From Clostridia bacterium (lineage in GTDB: Bacteria; Bacillota; Clostridia; Oscillospirales; Acutalibacteraceae), in assembly GCA_017507805.1 (NCBI GenBank), contig JAFWAC010000022.1, forward strand, positions 1-64,000: 64,000 bases of DNA, given 5' to 3'. Position numbers and translations under genes: made by a program. Numbering within the stretch: position 1 is the first letter of the stretch; every line of letters starts with the position of its first letter. The notes under the pieces are model-generated. The model worked only from the letters and a program-made list of their open reading frames with translations. It searched no databases and had not been told where the DNA came from. Of this stretch, positions 15,396-23,825 are shown piece by piece.

Positions 15396-17965
15396 GTATT
15401 TTTTCAAAGAAAAACAAGAAGGATATTTTCACAATTCTTGATGAAATAGACGACAATGTCCCGGCAACCGAAAGCGGTGCTGACAAAAGCGCCGAGGATA
15501 AGCCTGCCCCAAAGCACGCCTTGACACCCGAGGAGCTATTAAGTCACGAAACAAAGCCGACAGCCTTTGGCAGCAGTAGCTCAGGTGCATTGGAATCGTT
15601 AAAAAAACGGCTTACAGCCGCCGCAGACAATTACTCCGCTGACACAGAAAATGCGCTTAATGACAGTGAAATTCCCCCTGAGGAAAAGCCCTCTGAAGCA
15701 CAGAGTGACACAAAAAGCGGTTCTTCTCTTTTAGACAAATGCTTACCCTACATTCTGGATGACGAGGGCAACAACACAGCCGAGCAAGCTCCTCCCCTTT
15801 ACAAGCTTCAAACCGTTGCCGAAATTCTTAAATCGGACAGCGAAAAAACCTTGGAGCGCCTTTCGGAAAAATACGGGCTTGATTTTAAAATTCCGGGAAG
15901 CTCGCAGGATAAACCAAAGGAGGAAGCAAAAAAAAGCCAAGCCGCCGAAGCAGAGGAAAACATTTTTGAGGAAAGCATACCGGCAGGCAGCCGCATAAAG
16001 AATGCTCAATCAAATGTGCCGTTTGTCATCTCGGATATTGACACTCCCTCCCAAACGGCGCCGGAAAAGTCAAACGATATAAGCAACACGGCAACCGTAA
16101 CCTTCACCCCCATCAGTGACGAAAACAATAATTCTCACATAACGATTTCCACGCAGACGAGACCGATTGACCTTACAGGTGAGATAACCGATATGCCCGA
16201 GGTAAGCTCTCATTCGCGCCTTGAGGATGAGGTTCATCTTGAAATGAGCGAATTTGAGGAATACATTCCCGACACCGAATTTGACAGTGAAAAATCCTCA
16301 GGAAAGCTTTTAAGGCTTTTTTCGATAAAAAACAGGCGCGCTTTTCTTTCAATGACAGCAACCGTTTTCCTTAATATTTTGCTTGTTGTTGCCGCAATGC
16401 CCTTTTTCTCGCAAATTTTAGCACTGCACCCGACCGTCAGCATGATAATATGCTCGGCAATAGCGGGTATAATTATATTGCTTAACTGTGATATGTTTTT
16501 AAGTCTGCCAAAGGCATTCGGGAAAAAATCCGTCCCGGATATCTGTGCGGCTTTAGCATCTGTCACGACCGCCACATACGCATTTTTTGCAATCGCGGAA
16601 AAAACCGTTTTCATAAATATACTTTTAATGCTTGCAGTTTCTCTCAGCTTCAGAGCAATCTCCAAATTCTTTAAAACCTCTTATATGCTCTCAAATTTCA
16701 AGCAAATCTCCTCATCCTCGCCAAAGCACGGATTGAGGCTTATAAGCGATACTGCAGTGACCTTTGCAATGGCAAAAACCTCGATAGAAGGTGATGCGCT
16801 TATAGCCGCACCCCAGAAAGCAAATCATATTGCCGATTATATGAAATATTCCACCTTCGGCACCACACTTGGCGGAAAATTACCTCTGATAACTGTGCTT
16901 TCTGTTATACTTTCTGTTATATCCGGCTTTGCCTGTGCCGCCTATTTTGACGGTGCGGTTTACGGCTTTTATGCCGCTGCGGCAATCCAATGCTTTACAG
17001 CCCTGCCCGCCTTTTTCCTTATAGAAAGCCTGCCTCTTTACAGAGCTTCCAAAAAGCTAAACCGCGAGGGTGCCGCGATATTCGGAAAAAGTGCTGCCGA
17101 GCAAATTGAAATGGCAAATGCGGCGGTATTCTCCGCTACTGACCTTTTTCCTGCCGGCACTGTGGTTTTGCACCAAATGAAGGTTTTATCCGAAAATGAC
17201 CTTGAGGATACACTTGTGCGCGCCGCATCGCTTACAGATGCATTAGACAGCACCCTGGCACCGATATTCAAGCAAATCGCCGGAACGGGAAATATTGAGG
17301 TTTTACCCGATTCGGACACAGTTAAATATGAGGATAAAATGGGTATTTCCGGCTGGGTTGACAACCGCCTTTTATTCATTGGCAACCGCACACTGATGGA
17401 AGCTCACGGAATTGATGTGCCCTCGGTTGAGGTTGACCGAAAAATATTGAGGCAAGGTTTTTTCCCGGTATATCTTGCAACAAGAGACAAGGCGTGTGCC
17501 TTGCTTGTGATACAGTATAATCCCGACCGCAAGGTTGCGCGTGAATTGCGCCGCCTGACAGTGCTTGGAATCACACTGCTGATAAGCAGCAGTGACCCCA
17601 ATCTCACAGAGGAAATGATTTGCGATTATTTAGGTCTTTATAACGACTCTATAATGGTTATGTCCTCGGCAGGCTGTCACATGTATAAAAACACCGCCTC
17701 TCCCACAAAGGAGCTTTCTGCTCCCGCGGCATACAGGAGAAATAACATAACCTTAGCCAAAATTATTAACTGTGCAACCAAAATCAAACGTTCCGTCACA
17801 CTGCTGACCGCGATTTATATTATCTGCGCGGCGCTTGGCATTTTGTTTTTTGCATACAGCTCTTTGGGCGGCTCCGGAATACTTATAAAGGACTCCACCC
17901 TTTTGCTTTACAGTTTAATCTCCACTGTGATTACCTACTTAATTTATCTTGTTGAACGACCTTAG
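15392..17965 (+). CDS. Membrane protein resembling a degenerate, catalytically dead P-type ATPase
   Basis: The 857-residue protein starts at the ATG at 15392 behind AGGAGG, overlapping the upstream stop. Residues 1 to about 310 are acidic and low-complexity. Membrane segments follow at about 315-375 and 395-435, with more at 515-560 and near the C-terminus (about 795-855). From about residue 555 it follows a P1-type ATPase layout: TALPAFFLIESLP like the metal-site helix, GAAIFGKSAAEQIEMANAAVF leading into FSATDLFPAG where active pumps have FDKTGTLTxG, MGISGWVDNRLLFIGNRTLM like the nucleotide-domain GxGV...GN stretch, and LISSSDPNL in place of MLTGD. The phosphorylated Asp is replaced by Ser (about residue 581), and the TGD and GDGxND motifs are missing. 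I infer a pseudo-ATPase, perhaps a scaffold or sensor. Function is unknown. Confidence 0.6.
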   Translation: MSIFSKKNKKDIFTILDEIDDNVPATESGADKSAEDKPAPKHALTPEELLSHETKPTAFGSSSSGALESLKKRLTAAADNYSADTENALNDSEIPPEEKPSEAQSDTKSGSSLLDKCLPYILDDEGNNTAEQAPPLYKLQTVAEILKSDSEKTLERLSEKYGLDFKIPGSSQDKPKEEAKKSQAAEAEENIFEESIPAGSRIKNAQSNVPFVISDIDTPSQTAPEKSNDISNTATVTFTPISDENNNSHITISTQTRPIDLTGEITDMPEVSSHSRLEDEVHLEMSEFEEYIPDTEFDSEKSSGKLLRLFSIKNRRAFLSMTATVFLNILLVVAAMPFFSQILALHPTVSMIICSAIAGIIILLNCDMFLSLPKAFGKKSVPDICAALASVTTATYAFFAIAEKTVFINILLMLAVSLSFRAISKFFKTSYMLSNFKQISSSSPKHGLRLISDTAVTFAMAKTSIEGDALIAAPQKANHIADYMKYSTFGTTLGGKLPLITVLSVILSVISGFACAAYFDGAVYGFYAAAAIQCFTALPAFFLIESLPLYRASKKLNREGAAIFGKSAAEQIEMANAAVFSATDLFPAGTVVLHQMKVLSENDLEDTLVRAASLTDALDSTLAPIFKQIAGTGNIEVLPDSDTVKYEDKMGISGWVDNRLLFIGNRTLMEAHGIDVPSVEVDRKILRQGFFPVYLATRDKACALLVIQYNPDRKVARELRRLTVLGITLLISSSDPNLTEEMICDYLGLYNDSIMVMSSAGCHMYKNTASPTKELSAPAAYRRNNITLAKIINCATKIKRSVTLLTAIYIICAALGILFFAYSSLGGSGILIKDSTLLLYSLISTVITYLIYLVERP

Positions 17966-17977
17966 GAGGAATAAAAT

Positions 17978-19900
17978 ATGTGTGAAAAAAAGAAATTTTA
18001 CATCACCACTGCAATTGCCTATACCTCGCGCAAGCCGCATATAGGAAATGCCTATGACATTGTGCTTGCTGACATGATTGCCCGTTATAAGAAAATGATG
18101 GGCTTTGATGTGTTTTTTATGACAGGCTCGGACGAACACGGTCAAAAAATCGAGGAATATGCTAAAGCCGCAGGGATTACCCCAAAGGAATATGTTGATA
18201 ACATATCCAATGAAATCAAGGCTGTGTGGAACAGTCTTAACACCGATTACGACAAGTTCATCCGCACGACCGATACAGACCACGAAAAGGCTGTTCAGGC
18301 TATATTTAACAAGCTTTATGAGCAAGGCGATATTTATAAAGGACATTACGAGGGCAAGTATTGCGTACCCTGCGAGTCCTTTTTCACCGCTTCTCAGCTT
18401 GTAGACGGTAAATGCCCCGATTGCGGCAGAGAGGTTATTGATTCTAAGGAAGAAGCATATTTCTTAAAGCTTAGCAAATATCAGGATAAATTACTTGAAT
18501 ATTACGAGCAAAATCCCGATTTCATCAAGCCTGAATCACGCAAAAACGAAATGATAAACAATTTCCTAAAGCCGGGACTTTCCGATCTTTGTGTTTCACG
18601 CTCCTCCTTCAAATGGGGTATTCCCGTAACCTTTGACCAAAAGCATGTTGTTTATGTGTGGTTGGATGCGCTCTCAAACTATATCACAGGTATCGGCTAT
18701 AACCCCGAGGGAAGTACCGAGCAGTTTGAAGCTCTTTGGCCTGCCGACCTGCATGTTATAGGTAAAGATATTGTTCGTTTCCACACCATTTATTGGCCGA
18801 TTATTCTTATGGCTTTAGGTCTCCCCCTCCCCAAGCAGGTTTTAGGTCATCCTTGGGTGCTTGTGGGTGAGGATAAGATGTCCAAATCAAAGGGAAATGT
18901 CATCTATGCCGATGAGCTTGCAAAGCGCTTTGGTATCGATGCTGTGCGTTACTACTTACTTTCTGAAATTCCCTTCGCACAGGACGGCACCATAACCTAC
19001 GAAAGCTTTATTTCAAAATTCAATGCTGACTTAGCAAACACATTAGGAAATCTTGTCAACCGTTCTATCGCAATGACAAACAAGTATTTCGGCGGTAAGG
19101 TTTGCTTTGGCGAAGCTACAGAGGATTGCGACAGGGAGCTTTTAAGCACCGTCAGCAGTACAATCAGCGATTATCATAAATATATGGACTTGTACCGCAA
19201 CGCTGACGCCTGTGAAGCAATTATGAATCTTGCAAAGCGCTGTAATAAATATATTGACGAAACCACTCCTTGGACACTTGCTAAAGACGAAGCGATGCTC
19301 CCCCGTCTTTCTACCGTGCTTTATAATCTGCTTGAATGTATCAGAATTTTAAGTGTTTTGCTCAGCCCCATTATGCCCGATAGCTGTAACAGCATAAAGC
19401 AACAGCTTGGTTGTGAGGAAAATTCCCTCAGCTTTGGTGCAGTAACCGAGTATTCCGTTGGCGAAGCCGCACCCCTGTTTGCGCGTATTGACACTGCAAA
19501 GGTTTTAGAGGAAATTGCTGCCGAGCAGGAAGCCGCTAAAAAAGCAGAGACCGCCGAGAATGTTACAACAATGGCTCAGATTGCGATTGATGATTTTTGC
19601 AAGGTTGAGCTTAAAGCTGCAAAAATCATTGCCTGCGAGCCTGTTCCCAAAGCCAAAAAGCTTTTGAAGCTCACCCTTGACGATGGCAGTGGCGCCAACC
19701 GCACGGTAGCTTCCGGAATTGCTAAATGGTATAAACCTGAGGAGCTTCTCGGTCACACAGTTGTTCTTGTTGCAAACCTTAAGCCTGCCGTACTTTGCGG
19801 TGTTGAATCTAACGGTATGATTCTTGCCGCAGACTGTGCTGAGGATGATGTAAGAGTATTGTTTATTGACGGTATACCGGAAGGCAGTAAAATCAGATGA
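17978..19900 (+). CDS. metG: Methionyl-tRNA synthetase
   Basis: The 640-residue class I aminoacyl-tRNA synthetase charges tRNA-Met. The HIGH-like motif is KPHIGNAYD, and KMSKS is in GEDKMSKSKGNV. A zinc knuckle with two CxxC pairs (CVPC and CPDC) lies near residue 130-150. The anticodon-binding helical domain extends to about residue 510. A C-terminal OB-fold tRNA-binding/dimerisation domain (IDDFCKVELKAAKIIACEPV to the end) is present. TAGGAGG lies 9 bases upstream of the ATG. The stop overlaps the tatD start by four bases, so the two are translationally coupled. Confidence 0.97.
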   Translation: MCEKKKFYITTAIAYTSRKPHIGNAYDIVLADMIARYKKMMGFDVFFMTGSDEHGQKIEEYAKAAGITPKEYVDNISNEIKAVWNSLNTDYDKFIRTTDTDHEKAVQAIFNKLYEQGDIYKGHYEGKYCVPCESFFTASQLVDGKCPDCGREVIDSKEEAYFLKLSKYQDKLLEYYEQNPDFIKPESRKNEMINNFLKPGLSDLCVSRSSFKWGIPVTFDQKHVVYVWLDALSNYITGIGYNPEGSTEQFEALWPADLHVIGKDIVRFHTIYWPIILMALGLPLPKQVLGHPWVLVGEDKMSKSKGNVIYADELAKRFGIDAVRYYLLSEIPFAQDGTITYESFISKFNADLANTLGNLVNRSIAMTNKYFGGKVCFGEATEDCDRELLSTVSSTISDYHKYMDLYRNADACEAIMNLAKRCNKYIDETTPWTLAKDEAMLPRLSTVLYNLLECIRILSVLLSPIMPDSCNSIKQQLGCEENSLSFGAVTEYSVGEAAPLFARIDTAKVLEEIAAEQEAAKKAETAENVTTMAQIAIDDFCKVELKAAKIIACEPVPKAKKLLKLTLDDGSGANRTVASGIAKWYKPEELLGHTVVLVANLKPAVLCGVESNGMILAADCAEDDVRVLFIDGIPEGSKIR

Positions 19901-20685
19901 CAGACCTACTCAAAGAATTACCTGAATGTCCTGCCCCGATTTTTGACAGTCACGCTCATTATGACGATGACTGCTTTGACCAATTCAGGGACACTCTGTT
20001 TTCTCAGTTGCCGAAAAATAATGTTGGCGGTATTATTACCTGCGGATGTGACGGCGAATCCTCAGCAAAGGCTTTAGCTTTGGCAGAAAAATATGATTAT
20101 ATTTACGCCGCTGTGGGAATACATCCCGGTAACATACAAAAAAACACACCCATTTCCGAAATAGAAAGCCTGGCAAAAAACAAAAAATGTGTTGCAATCG
20201 GTGAAATCGGGTTAGACTATTATTGGGACAAGGATAACAAGGAAGCGCAAAAGCAAGTTTTTGAAAACCAATTAATCCTTGCAGGCAAGCTTTCTCTCCC
20301 TGTTATAGTGCACGACCGCGAAGCCCATTCCGACACCTTAGAGCTTCTTAAAAAGCATCATCCCAAGGGTGTTGTTCACTGCTTTTCCGGCAGTGAGGAA
20401 ATGGCGGCAGAGATTTTAAAGCTTGGTATGTATATCGGTATCGGCGGTGTAATCACATTTAAAAATGCCAAAAAATTGCCTGATGTTGTCAAAATGCTCC
20501 CCCTTGACCGCTTTGTTCTGGAAACGGATGCACCCTATCTTACCCCTGTGCCCTACCGTTCTAAAATTAACAATTCGGCAATGATTTATTTCACAGCAGA
20601 AAAAATTGCTGAAATTCGCGGAAGCGATACCGCAAGCGTCCTTAATGCTGCCTATCAAAACACGGTAAAATTATTTAATCTGTAA
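19897..20685 (+). CDS. tatD: TatD-family metal-dependent hydrolase (DNase)
   Basis: This 262-residue TIM-barrel hydrolase has the metal ligands of TatD: DSHAHYDDD at the N-terminus, Glu in GEIGLDYYWD, His in VHDREAHSDTLELL, His in VVHCFSGS, and Asp in LETDAPYLTPVPYR. Family members are 3'-5' exodeoxyribonucleases or related hydrolases in the cytosol. The metG-tatD pairing is a recurrent arrangement in Firmicutes. The ATG overlaps the metG stop (ATGA), and a terminator follows directly. Confidence 0.93.
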   Translation: MTDLLKELPECPAPIFDSHAHYDDDCFDQFRDTLFSQLPKNNVGGIITCGCDGESSAKALALAEKYDYIYAAVGIHPGNIQKNTPISEIESLAKNKKCVAIGEIGLDYYWDKDNKEAQKQVFENQLILAGKLSLPVIVHDREAHSDTLELLKKHHPKGVVHCFSGSEEMAAEILKLGMYIGIGGVITFKNAKKLPDVVKMLPLDRFVLETDAPYLTPVPYRSKINNSAMIYFTAEKIAEIRGSDTASVLNAAYQNTVKLFNL

Positions 20686-20690
20686 GAATA

Positions 20691-20733
20691 AACACCCCGA
20701 CTTTACAAATAATATTTGTGAAAGCGGGGTGTT
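20691..20733 (+). terminator. Terminator after tatD that also carries the next ribosome binding site
   Basis: AACACCCCG pairs with CGGGGTGTT, and an inner stem (CTTTACAAAT with ATTTGTGAAAG, one bulge) extends it; TTTTTA follows. The 3' arm contains GGGGTG, positioned as the Shine-Dalgarno of the microprotein gene starting at 20738. Confidence 0.75.
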
Positions 20734-20737
20734 TTTA

Positions 20738-20866
20738 ATGGATAACAATAAAAATCAAAATAACCAGAACAAAAACGACCAAAATAGAAATGACCAGAAC
20801 AGAAACGATCAGAACAAGAACAACCAGAACAAGAAGGACCAAAACAAAAACGATTTAAACAGATAA
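20738..20866 (+). CDS. Asn/Gln-rich repeat microprotein (42 residues)
   Basis: The protein is almost wholly Asn, Gln, Lys, Asp and Arg, in five-residue repeats of the type NDQNR/NDQNK/NNQNK. It contains no hydrophobic core, Cys or aromatic residue, so it is expected to be disordered and highly soluble. Start ATG is supported by GGGGTG about 8 bases upstream, inside the tatD terminator stem, and a terminator follows the stop closely, framing it as its own unit. The codons AAC/AAT and CAG/CAA alternate, arguing against a simple recent trinucleotide expansion. Function is unknown. A non-coding repeat is the alternative. Confidence 0.5.
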   Translation: MDNNKNQNNQNKNDQNRNDQNRNDQNKNNQNKKDQNKNDLNR

Positions 20867-20876
20867 TTAAATCATT

Positions 20877-20904
20877 AAAACCTGCCTGTTATCAGGCAGG
20901 TTTT
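20877..20904 (+). terminator. Rho-independent terminator after the microprotein gene
   Basis: AAAACCTGCCTG and CAGGCAGGTTTT form a 12-bp stem with a 4-base loop. It begins 10 bases past the microprotein stop; the 3' arm ends in TTTTAATAT. Confidence 0.8.
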
Positions 20905-20930
20905 AATATCAAATAAATCAAGGTGACAAA

Positions 20931-21443
20931 ATGGTATTGCTCTTTTCCGACCGCAAATCAAAGGACGAAAAAGAAATAATTGAAATTCTCGCCGCAAACG
21001 GCGGTGATTATATTTCAGATAAAACCGTAAGCTATGGCGGAGGTGCTTTTACTTTTATAAGTAAGTATAAAAGCACAGAACTCAGGCTTAACAACGGCAT
21101 TGCAGTTTTTATCGGTAATACCGACAAATTCAAGCAACAACGCTTTCCAAAGGGAATTATCGGTGTTTGCGAGGAAGGAAACCGCAACGCACTCGAATTG
21201 TTTTCAAAAAGTCCTATATCGGTTATATGCTGCGGAATGAACTCTAAAAACACGATAACCCTTTCAAGCTTAAGTGACGATACTGTACTTACAACCGTTC
21301 AACGCACTATTATTACCGATAACGGCACAGAAATAGAGCCCTGTGAGTTTCTTATAAAGCTCACCAAAAGCTACTCGCCGTTTGCTATAATGGCGAGTAC
21401 AGCAGCACTGTTACTTTGCGGTATCATACCTAACAAGTATTAA
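20931..21443 (+). CDS. Conserved-looking hypothetical protein with C-terminal hydrophobic segment
   Basis: The 170-residue protein begins MVLLFSDRKSKDEKEIIEIL behind AAGGTGA. It has alternating beta-like stretches (GGAFTFISKYKSTELRLNNG, IAVFIGNTD, ISVICCGMNSKNTITLSSL) and a C-terminal hydrophobic segment (FAIMASTAALLLCGIIP). The balanced amino-acid composition and the ribosome binding site support it as a real gene. No family is recognised. It precedes another small membrane-anchored protein by 76 bases. Confidence 0.65.
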   Translation: MVLLFSDRKSKDEKEIIEILAANGGDYISDKTVSYGGGAFTFISKYKSTELRLNNGIAVFIGNTDKFKQQRFPKGIIGVCEEGNRNALELFSKSPISVICCGMNSKNTITLSSLSDDTVLTTVQRTIITDNGTEIEPCEFLIKLTKSYSPFAIMASTAALLLCGIIPNKY

Positions 21444-21519
21444 CCTTAGGGTAGCAATCAGAATATTATGAATAAAAAGGCAAAAAAAGGTTAAAAATAC
21501 TTTCAAAGAAGGTGCGTTT

Positions 21520-21819
21520 ATGGAAAAAAGCCTGCAAAGAAAGATTTGCATTGCCGCATTAGCTATTACCGTTTCACTCGCAGGGATAATAATTGCCTGC
21601 GGCTTTGTGGCGCGGGACCAAAAAAATTCTCACGAAAAATGGGTGCTTTTGTCCTATGGCAACAATGTTGCACTTTATAACGGCAACGAAATAATCGAGG
21701 TCTACGGAAATATTGTACTCGACACCCTCCCTGCCGAGGATAAGCGTCTGCTTGACAATGGCATTGTTTTTCAAACCCGTGATGAGGCTGTAAGCGCCAT
21801 TGAGGATTTTGACGGATAA
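21520..21819 (+). CDS. Small membrane-anchored protein with BofC-like C-terminal segment
   Basis: The 99-residue protein has one N-terminal transmembrane helix (ICIAALAITVSLAGIIIACGF), then an extracytoplasmic domain: WVLLSYGNNVALYNGNEII, followed by VLDTLPAEDKRLLDNGIVFQTRDEAVSAIEDF. The pattern 'Y-gn-valY-gneiiev-y...LP..D...L..GI.......a...iEDF' resembles small clostridial proteins sometimes annotated as BofC C-terminal-like; this is from memory and moderately sure. AGAAGG precedes the ATG at a normal distance. It faces uvrB tail-to-tail 8 bases away. Confidence 0.65.
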   Translation: MEKSLQRKICIAALAITVSLAGIIIACGFVARDQKNSHEKWVLLSYGNNVALYNGNEIIEVYGNIVLDTLPAEDKRLLDNGIVFQTRDEAVSAIEDFDG

Positions 21820-21827
21820 TTTGCCCG

Positions 21828-23786
21828 TTAATTACCGCTTCGCAATTTATTTATCTTATCTCTCAGTATGGCAGCGTGCTCAAACTCCAGGAGCTTCGCT
21901 GCCTGCTTCATTTCGGCTGTAAGTCGCTTTATTTCCTGTTCACGCTCTATTTTAGACATACGCGATACTGTCTTTTCGCCCTTGGGCTTCTGTCCGATTT
22001 CGATAATTTCATGAACATCCTTAACAATCGTTTTCGGAACGATACCGTTTTCCTCGTTATAGCGTTGCTGTATACTTCGTCTGCGTTCAGTTTCGGTTAT
22101 TGCGCGCTCCATTGAGGGAGTGACACTGTCGGCATACATAACAACCTTACCCTCAGCATTTCGCGCCGCCCTGCCCACAGTTTGTATGAGCGATGTTTCG
22201 CTTCGCAAAAAGCCCTCCTTATCGGCATCAAGAATTGCCACAAGTGAAACCTCAGGAATATCCAAGCCCTCACGCAAAAGGTTAATTCCAACCAACACAT
22301 CGAACTCACCGAGGCGCAAATCGCGGATTATTTCCATTCTTTCGATTGTATCAATATCGTAGTGCATATACCGCACCCTGACACCGACATTTTCAAGATA
22401 ATCGGTTAAATCCTCTGCCATTTTCTTGGTAAGGGTGGTAATTAGCACCCTTTCCTTTTTCTCGGTACGAATATTTATTTCTGTAATCAAATCATCAATC
22501 TGACCGTCTGTCGGGCGGACGGAAATTTCGGGGTCTAAAAGTCCTGTAGGACGAATTACCTGCTCGGCAATTTGTGCCGCGTGGTCTTTTTCAAAATCGC
22601 CCGGTGTGGCAGACACAAAAATCGCCCGATTTACATGCTTGTAAAACTCCTCAAAATTAAGAGGACGGTTATCAAAGGCAGATGGCAAACGGAAGCCATA
22701 CTCAACAAGATTTTCCTTTCTTGCCCTATCCCCTGCATACATACCGCGCACCTGCGGCAATGTAACATGCGATTCATCCACAAAAAGCAGAAAATCATCC
22801 GGAAAATAATCAAGCAGGGTTGATGGCACGCTGCCCGGTTTCCGGCGCGAAAGCACGCGCGAATAGTTTTCAACACCTTTACAGGTGCCTATCTCTCTGA
22901 GCATTTCAATATCGTATTCTGTACGCTGGCGGATGCGCTGTGCCTCAATCAACTGTTCGTTTTCTATAAAATATTTTACCCGTTGCTCCATTTCCTCTTT
23001 AATCTCATCAAGTGCATCGTTCAATTTTTCCTGAGGTACAATATAGTGAGAAGCCGGATAGATTGCTATGTGTGAAAGCAGGGCTTTAATCTCGCCCGTA
23101 ACGGTGTTTATCTCGGAAATTCGGTCTATTTCATCACCGAAAAATTCTATTCTAACGGCATTCTCCATTGAATAAGCAGGATATATTTCCACCGTGTCAC
23201 CGCGCACCCTAAACTTGTTACGCACAAAATTTATATCATTTCTTTCGTATTGCAAATCCACAAGCTTGGCTATAAGCTCATCGCGGTTTTTCTCCATTCC
23301 ACAACGCAGAGAAATAACCATATTACGATAATCAATAGGATTACCTAACGAATATATGCAAGATACACTTGCAACAATTATAACATCATTTCTTTCGGAC
23401 AAAGCGCAGGTTGCAGAATGGCGAAGCTTATCAATTTCGTCATTAATGGCCGAATCCTTTTCGATATAAGTGTCTGTCCCGGGAATATAAGCCTCGGGTT
23501 GGTAATAGTCATAATAGGATACGAAGTATTCAACGGCGTTTTCGGGGAAGAATTCTCGGAACTCACTGCAAAGTTGTCCGGCAAGGGTTTTGTTGTGTGC
23601 GAGAACGAGGGTCGGGCGGTTGACTTTTTCAATAATATTTGCCATTGTGAAGGTCTTACCCGAGCCGGTTACACCGAGCAGCACCTGTTCCCTATTACCC
23701 GCCTTTATACCCTCAACCAATTTTTCAATTGCCTGCGGCTGGTCACCTGTTGGCTTATAGTTTGAGTGTAGAATAAACTTATCCAC
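21828..23786 (-). CDS. uvrB: UvrABC excinuclease subunit B
   Basis: This 652-residue damage-verifying helicase-like subunit acts in nucleotide excision repair. Walker A is [14 protein letters not shown]. The beta-hairpin that clamps the non-damaged strand is [18 protein letters not shown]. Helicase motifs ([27 protein letters not shown]) follow, with a C-terminal UVR motif ([26 protein letters not shown] region) that binds UvrC. The start is a GTG with AAAGGAGTGA upstream. No uvrA or uvrC is in the window. Confidence 0.97.
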   Translation of the reverse strand: MDKFILHSNYKPTGDQPQAIEKLVEGIKAGNREQVLLGVTGSGKTFTMANIIEKVNRPTLVLAHNKTLAGQLCSEFREFFPENAVEYFVSYYDYYQPEAYIPGTDTYIEKDSAINDEIDKLRHSATCALSERNDVIIVASVSCIYSLGNPIDYRNMVISLRCGMEKNRDELIAKLVDLQYERNDINFVRNKFRVRGDTVEIYPAYSMENAVRIEFFGDEIDRISEINTVTGEIKALLSHIAIYPASHYIVPQEKLNDALDEIKEEMEQRVKYFIENEQLIEAQRIRQRTEYDIEMLREIGTCKGVENYSRVLSRRKPGSVPSTLLDYFPDDFLLFVDESHVTLPQVRGMYAGDRARKENLVEYGFRLPSAFDNRPLNFEEFYKHVNRAIFVSATPGDFEKDHAAQIAEQVIRPTGLLDPEISVRPTDGQIDDLITEINIRTEKKERVLITTLTKKMAEDLTDYLENVGVRVRYMHYDIDTIERMEIIRDLRLGEFDVLVGINLLREGLDIPEVSLVAILDADKEGFLRSETSLIQTVGRAARNAEGKVVMYADSVTPSMERAITETERRRSIQQRYNEENGIVPKTIVKDVHEIIEIGQKPKGEKTVSRMSKIEREQEIKRLTAEMKQAAKLLEFEHAAILRDKINKLRSGN

Positions 23787-23825
23787 TTGTTCTCACTCCT
23801 TTCCAAGTGTTGTGAACAGCAACAT

